Source: JBKEBX01 sp047974615 (GTDB lineage Bacteria > Bacillota > Clostridia > Lachnospirales > CAMZNU01). From it: a stretch of DNA of 26,475 bases. Each line of letters opens with the position of its first letter. Within the stretch, counting starts at the first letter, position 1. Where the stretch lies: contig JBKECM010000102.1 of assembly GCA_047974615.1 (NCBI GenBank), positions 1 to 26,475 on the forward strand. Reading direction: 5' to 3'. Of the stretch, positions 24,202-26,475 are shown piece by piece. A program made the translations under genes and the position numbers. Below the pieces are notes generated by a model. The model was given only the letters and a program-made list of their open reading frames with translations, had not been told where the DNA came from and did no database searches.

Positions 24202-24230
24202 TTGCAATAAATACTATTGTATGTTAAAAT
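24202..24230 (+). promoter_or_regulatory. Promoter of the Cache/PAS sensor gene
   Basis: TTGCAA (24202-24207) and TAAAAT (24225-24230) with a 17-base spacer, 36 bases before the start codon. Confidence 0.6.
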
Positions 24231-24266
24231 TAATTAAATATTAAATATAAATTTGGGAGTAGGAAA

Positions 24267-26060
24267 ATGTCGCTTTTTAGTAAAATTACAAATTATGCAA
24301 AATTTTCAATAATTAGAAAATTAAGAATTATGAATATTCTTGTTTTAACAGTTGTTTTTGTAATTTTTACTGTTGTTATAGGAATTAGTACACTTGGTTT
24401 TTTTAATGATATTTCAAGTCTTTATACAAACTATAATGTATCAAAAGTTCGAAGTATTATTGAAACAGATATAAATCAAGAAATATATTATATGAATAGT
24501 TTAGCTAGTTCTAAAAGGTTAATTGAATGGTTTCAAAATTCAAATGATGAAGAATTAGCAAGAAATGTTATAGATGAAAATAAAGTTGTTTTTTCTAATT
24601 TACTTGAAAAAAAGCTTGTTTTTAATTTAGTAAAAGAAGAAAGAAGTATTCAGGTTAGTGGCTATACTTTAAACTTTGATGAATTAGCCATTGAAGAACT
24701 TGCTTATTCAAAAGAAGATATGGACGAAAATAATGCTATTATTTCTTCAAGTCCTAACACATATTATCTTAAAATGAGTTCAAATGCCTTAACAGGTGAA
24801 AACAGTATTTGGTTTACTACTGCTGTATATGATAACACAGAGTTTTTAGGTACTTTATCATTTGAGGTTGATTTTGACAAAATAACAAGTAGAATTAAAG
24901 ACATTAATTCTGAAGTTTCTAAAATTTATATTGCTGATGAAAGCGGTTATCTTGTTACCTCAAGTATTGTAGGGTATGACTATATATGGAACTTTGAAAG
25001 TATCAATATGTTAGATCGTCTTGGCTCAAAAGAGTTTAAACAATACTATAATAACTTAGTTTCAGTTAAAAACACTTTTGAGAATAACGAAGAAGTTACT
25101 TCCTTTAAAACAAGTTATATTTTCCTTGAAGATGATCAACCTGTTGATGTTCTTGTTACTGCATTACCTATTAAAAATACTCCATGGAATCTTATATGTA
25201 TTACTGATATTGATACATTTTCAAGCTTTTGGAATAGTACAAACATATTTATTTATGTGTTTATAATATTTATTGTATTTTATATTTTAGTTTTATATTT
25301 CACTGAAATATTATTCAAACGACCTATCTATACTTTCTTAGAGAGTTTAAAAGGATTTAAAGAAGATAAATCAACATATTTATATGGTATAAATAATAAA
25401 GATGAACTGGGATATATTGCAAATGTTTTTTTTGAAACTAGTAATAAACTTGTTGAAAATAACCTTGAGCTTGAACATATTATTTCAAAAAGAACTTATG
25501 AGCTTAAAATGAAAACTTATGACTTTGAACATTCTGAAAAGAGAATTGAAAAGTTTTTAGAAGGAAGTTTATTTGCTATTTTGACTTATTCTGGAGAAGG
25601 TGAAATTTTAAACTGTAATAAAAAATCAATCGAAATTTTTGCAGTTAAAGATAGAAATGAAATACTTGATATTTTACAGAAAAATCCTTCAAGCATTTTA
25701 TATGATTTAGATATTAAAAAAGTATTTTTATCTGATAAAAAAGATAGCTTAGATCCGTTAAGAGCTATTTTGAAAACTTCTTTTGGTAAAGTGTTTCTGG
25801 CTGATATATATTGTTATTATACGTCATCAACAAAGAGTTCTAACTTTGATGTTTACGATATTGTTATCGCTGCTGTTGATGAATTTGATGATGAAGAAGA
25901 TGATATATTTAAACCGAAGGAAAGGGTTTATTCACCCGAACAAGAAGTTATTGTTATAAATCCTATGGAAATAAAAGGTCACATTGCAGAATTAAATAAA
26001 GAGTCTGATATAGAAACCGAAGAAGTTAGTTCAGAAGAAACTGATATCGATAATAAATAA
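24267..26060 (+). CDS. Membrane sensor protein with Cache, HAMP and PAS domains but no output domain
   Basis: A 597-residue membrane protein. A cytosolic N-terminus of about 21 residues is followed by membrane helix 1 (about 22-45). The large extracytoplasmic region (about 46-322) resembles a double Cache sensor; IYIADESGYLVTSS (220-233) is the typical strand-turn of such domains. Then come membrane helix 2 (about 326-349), a HAMP-like linker beginning KRPIYTFLESL and containing NNKDELGYIANVFFE (377-391), a coiled-coil segment (about 395-428), and a PAS-like domain (about 430-540, GEILNCNKKSIEIFA). The last 57 residues are highly acidic and probably disordered. I see no histidine kinase, GGDEF, EAL, SpoIIE-type phosphatase or chemoreceptor domain, and the stop is followed by a terminator, so it does not look truncated. 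Domain limits are by eye. The ribosome site is GGGAG/TAGGAA. Confidence 0.75.
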   Translation: MSLFSKITNYAKFSIIRKLRIMNILVLTVVFVIFTVVIGISTLGFFNDISSLYTNYNVSKVRSIIETDINQEIYYMNSLASSKRLIEWFQNSNDEELARNVIDENKVVFSNLLEKKLVFNLVKEERSIQVSGYTLNFDELAIEELAYSKEDMDENNAIISSSPNTYYLKMSSNALTGENSIWFTTAVYDNTEFLGTLSFEVDFDKITSRIKDINSEVSKIYIADESGYLVTSSIVGYDYIWNFESINMLDRLGSKEFKQYYNNLVSVKNTFENNEEVTSFKTSYIFLEDDQPVDVLVTALPIKNTPWNLICITDIDTFSSFWNSTNIFIYVFIIFIVFYILVLYFTEILFKRPIYTFLESLKGFKEDKSTYLYGINNKDELGYIANVFFETSNKLVENNLELEHIISKRTYELKMKTYDFEHSEKRIEKFLEGSLFAILTYSGEGEILNCNKKSIEIFAVKDRNEILDILQKNPSSILYDLDIKKVFLSDKKDSLDPLRAILKTSFGKVFLADIYCYYTSSTKSSNFDVYDIVIAAVDEFDDEEDDIFKPKERVYSPEQEVIVINPMEIKGHIAELNKESDIETEEVSSEETDIDNK

Positions 26061-26070
26061 GAATAAAATT

Positions 26071-26111
26071 AGTTGTAAAATTCTTTTTTTAGAGTTTTAC
26101 AACTTTTTTTG
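26071..26111 (+). terminator. Terminator after the sensor gene
   Basis: AGTTGTAAAA/TTTTACAACT, a 10-bp perfect stem with a T-rich loop, followed by a T run. It starts 11 bases after the stop. Confidence 0.85.
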
Positions 26112-26313
26112 AAAATAATAAATATTTTTAGTTATACAGAGATTTAATTAAGGTGACCTCTAAAAACGAGGGTGCCTTAAGTAAAAACTTTCTTTTTCTT
26201 GCTATTTGGCAACGTTGCTATTTATAAACTGTTGTTTTTGCAATTATGAAATATACCAATTCTTTTTTGAATTACTAATATAGTTTCTAATATATTTTTA
26301 ATCAATTATATGG
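26112..26313. other. Gene-free region with imperfect hairpin and GCAACGTTGC palindrome
   Basis: It contains AAGGTGACCTC/GAGGGTGCCTT (about 26151-26178), an imperfect hairpin with G-U pairs, and the palindrome GCAACGTTGC (26209-26218), also found at 11365-11374. No coding frame is supported. Confidence 0.45.
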
Positions 26314-26319
26314 TATAAT
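26311..26319 (+). promoter_or_regulatory. Extended -10 promoter-like site facing the right repeat arm
   Basis: TGG followed by perfect TATAAT (26314-26319), no good -35. It points into the right repeat arm. About 30 bases downstream is AGAGGGAGGG, and then a GTG-started 37-codon frame (26360-26473). Whether this is expressed is unknown. Confidence 0.4.
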
Positions 26320-26355
26320 TACTTAATTAGATAATAATTTTAACAATAAAAGAGG

Positions 26356-26441
26356 GAGGGTGCTGATAAAGGATAGAAAAAAATATTACTGCACAAAAAT
26401 TACGCTCGACTTGATGATTTGCTTTGCAAATCATCTTGCAT
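26356..26441. repeat. Right arm of 86-bp terminal inverted repeat
   Basis: Exact reverse complement of 35-120. Its hairpin is at 26413-26435. A GTG frame with a strong purine-rich site runs through it, VLIKDRKKYYCTKITLDLM and onward, ending at TGA 26471-26473. The same first 27 residues are encoded by the left arm, after which the two diverge. This may be a conserved repeat rather than a real gene. Confidence 0.9.
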
Positions 26442-26475
26442 GTCGCATAAAATTAGCACTCGTTCCTCGCTGATT

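Noticed and set aside
24187..24209. Hairpin TATTGC/GCAATA after the DUF4180 gene as terminator
   Set aside because: Short stem, no T tail, and it overlaps the -35 box of the next promoter.
1..26475. CRISPR arrays, tRNA, rRNA genes, integrases or transposases
   Set aside because: I saw no spaced direct repeats, no cloverleaf or rRNA signatures, and no recombinase motifs on either strand.

Overview
The window is strongly AT-rich and densely coded. It suggests a low-GC anaerobic bacterium, most likely a Bacillota (Clostridia/Tissierellia-like) lineage; Fusobacteria cannot be excluded. The reasons are AGGAGG-type ribosome sites nearly everywhere, TRTGn-TATAAT extended -10 promoters, a class 1B dihydroorotate dehydrogenase with its PyrK subunit, a desulfoferrodoxin/superoxide reductase, an LmrCD-type heterodimeric ABC exporter, and an NSS transporter with a MetS-like tiny partner. 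Family assignments come from reading motifs, not from database searches.

Layout: (1) 1-472: an 86-bp repeat arm, then AT-rich non-coding DNA and a promoter. (2) 473-3346: a CaCA sodium/calcium antiporter with its own terminator, a GNAT acetyltransferase, and a two-subunit ThrE-type threonine/serine exporter with its own promoter. (3) 3519-4297, minus strand: a Bax-inhibitor-1/TMBIM membrane protein. (4) 4498-8464: two ABC half-transporters forming a heterodimer with one consensus and one degenerate ATP site. (5) 8465-8937: a gene-free stretch with a perfect 38-bp palindrome. (6) 8938-11254: TraX-family protein, NSS sodium-dependent transporter and a 33-residue MetS-like subunit, apparently one transcript. 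(7) 11577-11948, minus strand: desulfoferrodoxin. (8) 11949-12591: a long divergent intergenic region. (9) 12531-22493: a complete pyrimidine operon, pyrB-pyrC-pyrF-carA-carB-pyrK-pyrD-pyrE, preceded by a leader peptide and a terminator. (10) 22545-26111: branched-chain aminotransferase, a DUF4180 protein, and a Cache/HAMP/PAS membrane sensor with no output domain. (11) 26112-26475: non-coding DNA and the second arm of the 86-bp repeat, inverted.

The pyr operon encodes all six steps from bicarbonate/glutamine to UMP. Its genes are tightly packed, with overlaps at pyrB/pyrC and pyrK/pyrD, a 3-nt gap at carA/carB and a 10-nt gap to the pyrK start. The most interesting regulatory feature is the leader. 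A strong promoter is followed by a ribosome site and a 36-codon U-rich open frame, whose stop codon lies exactly on the 5' arm of an intrinsic terminator just before pyrB. This is the architecture of E. coli pyrBI UTP-sensing attenuation, rather than the PyrR attenuation usual in Bacillota. No pyrR or pyrI gene is present in the window.

The two window ends carry the same 86-bp sequence in opposite orientation, each with an internal hairpin. This is either a dispersed repeat at which an assembly stopped or a repeat pair flanking a 26-kb segment.
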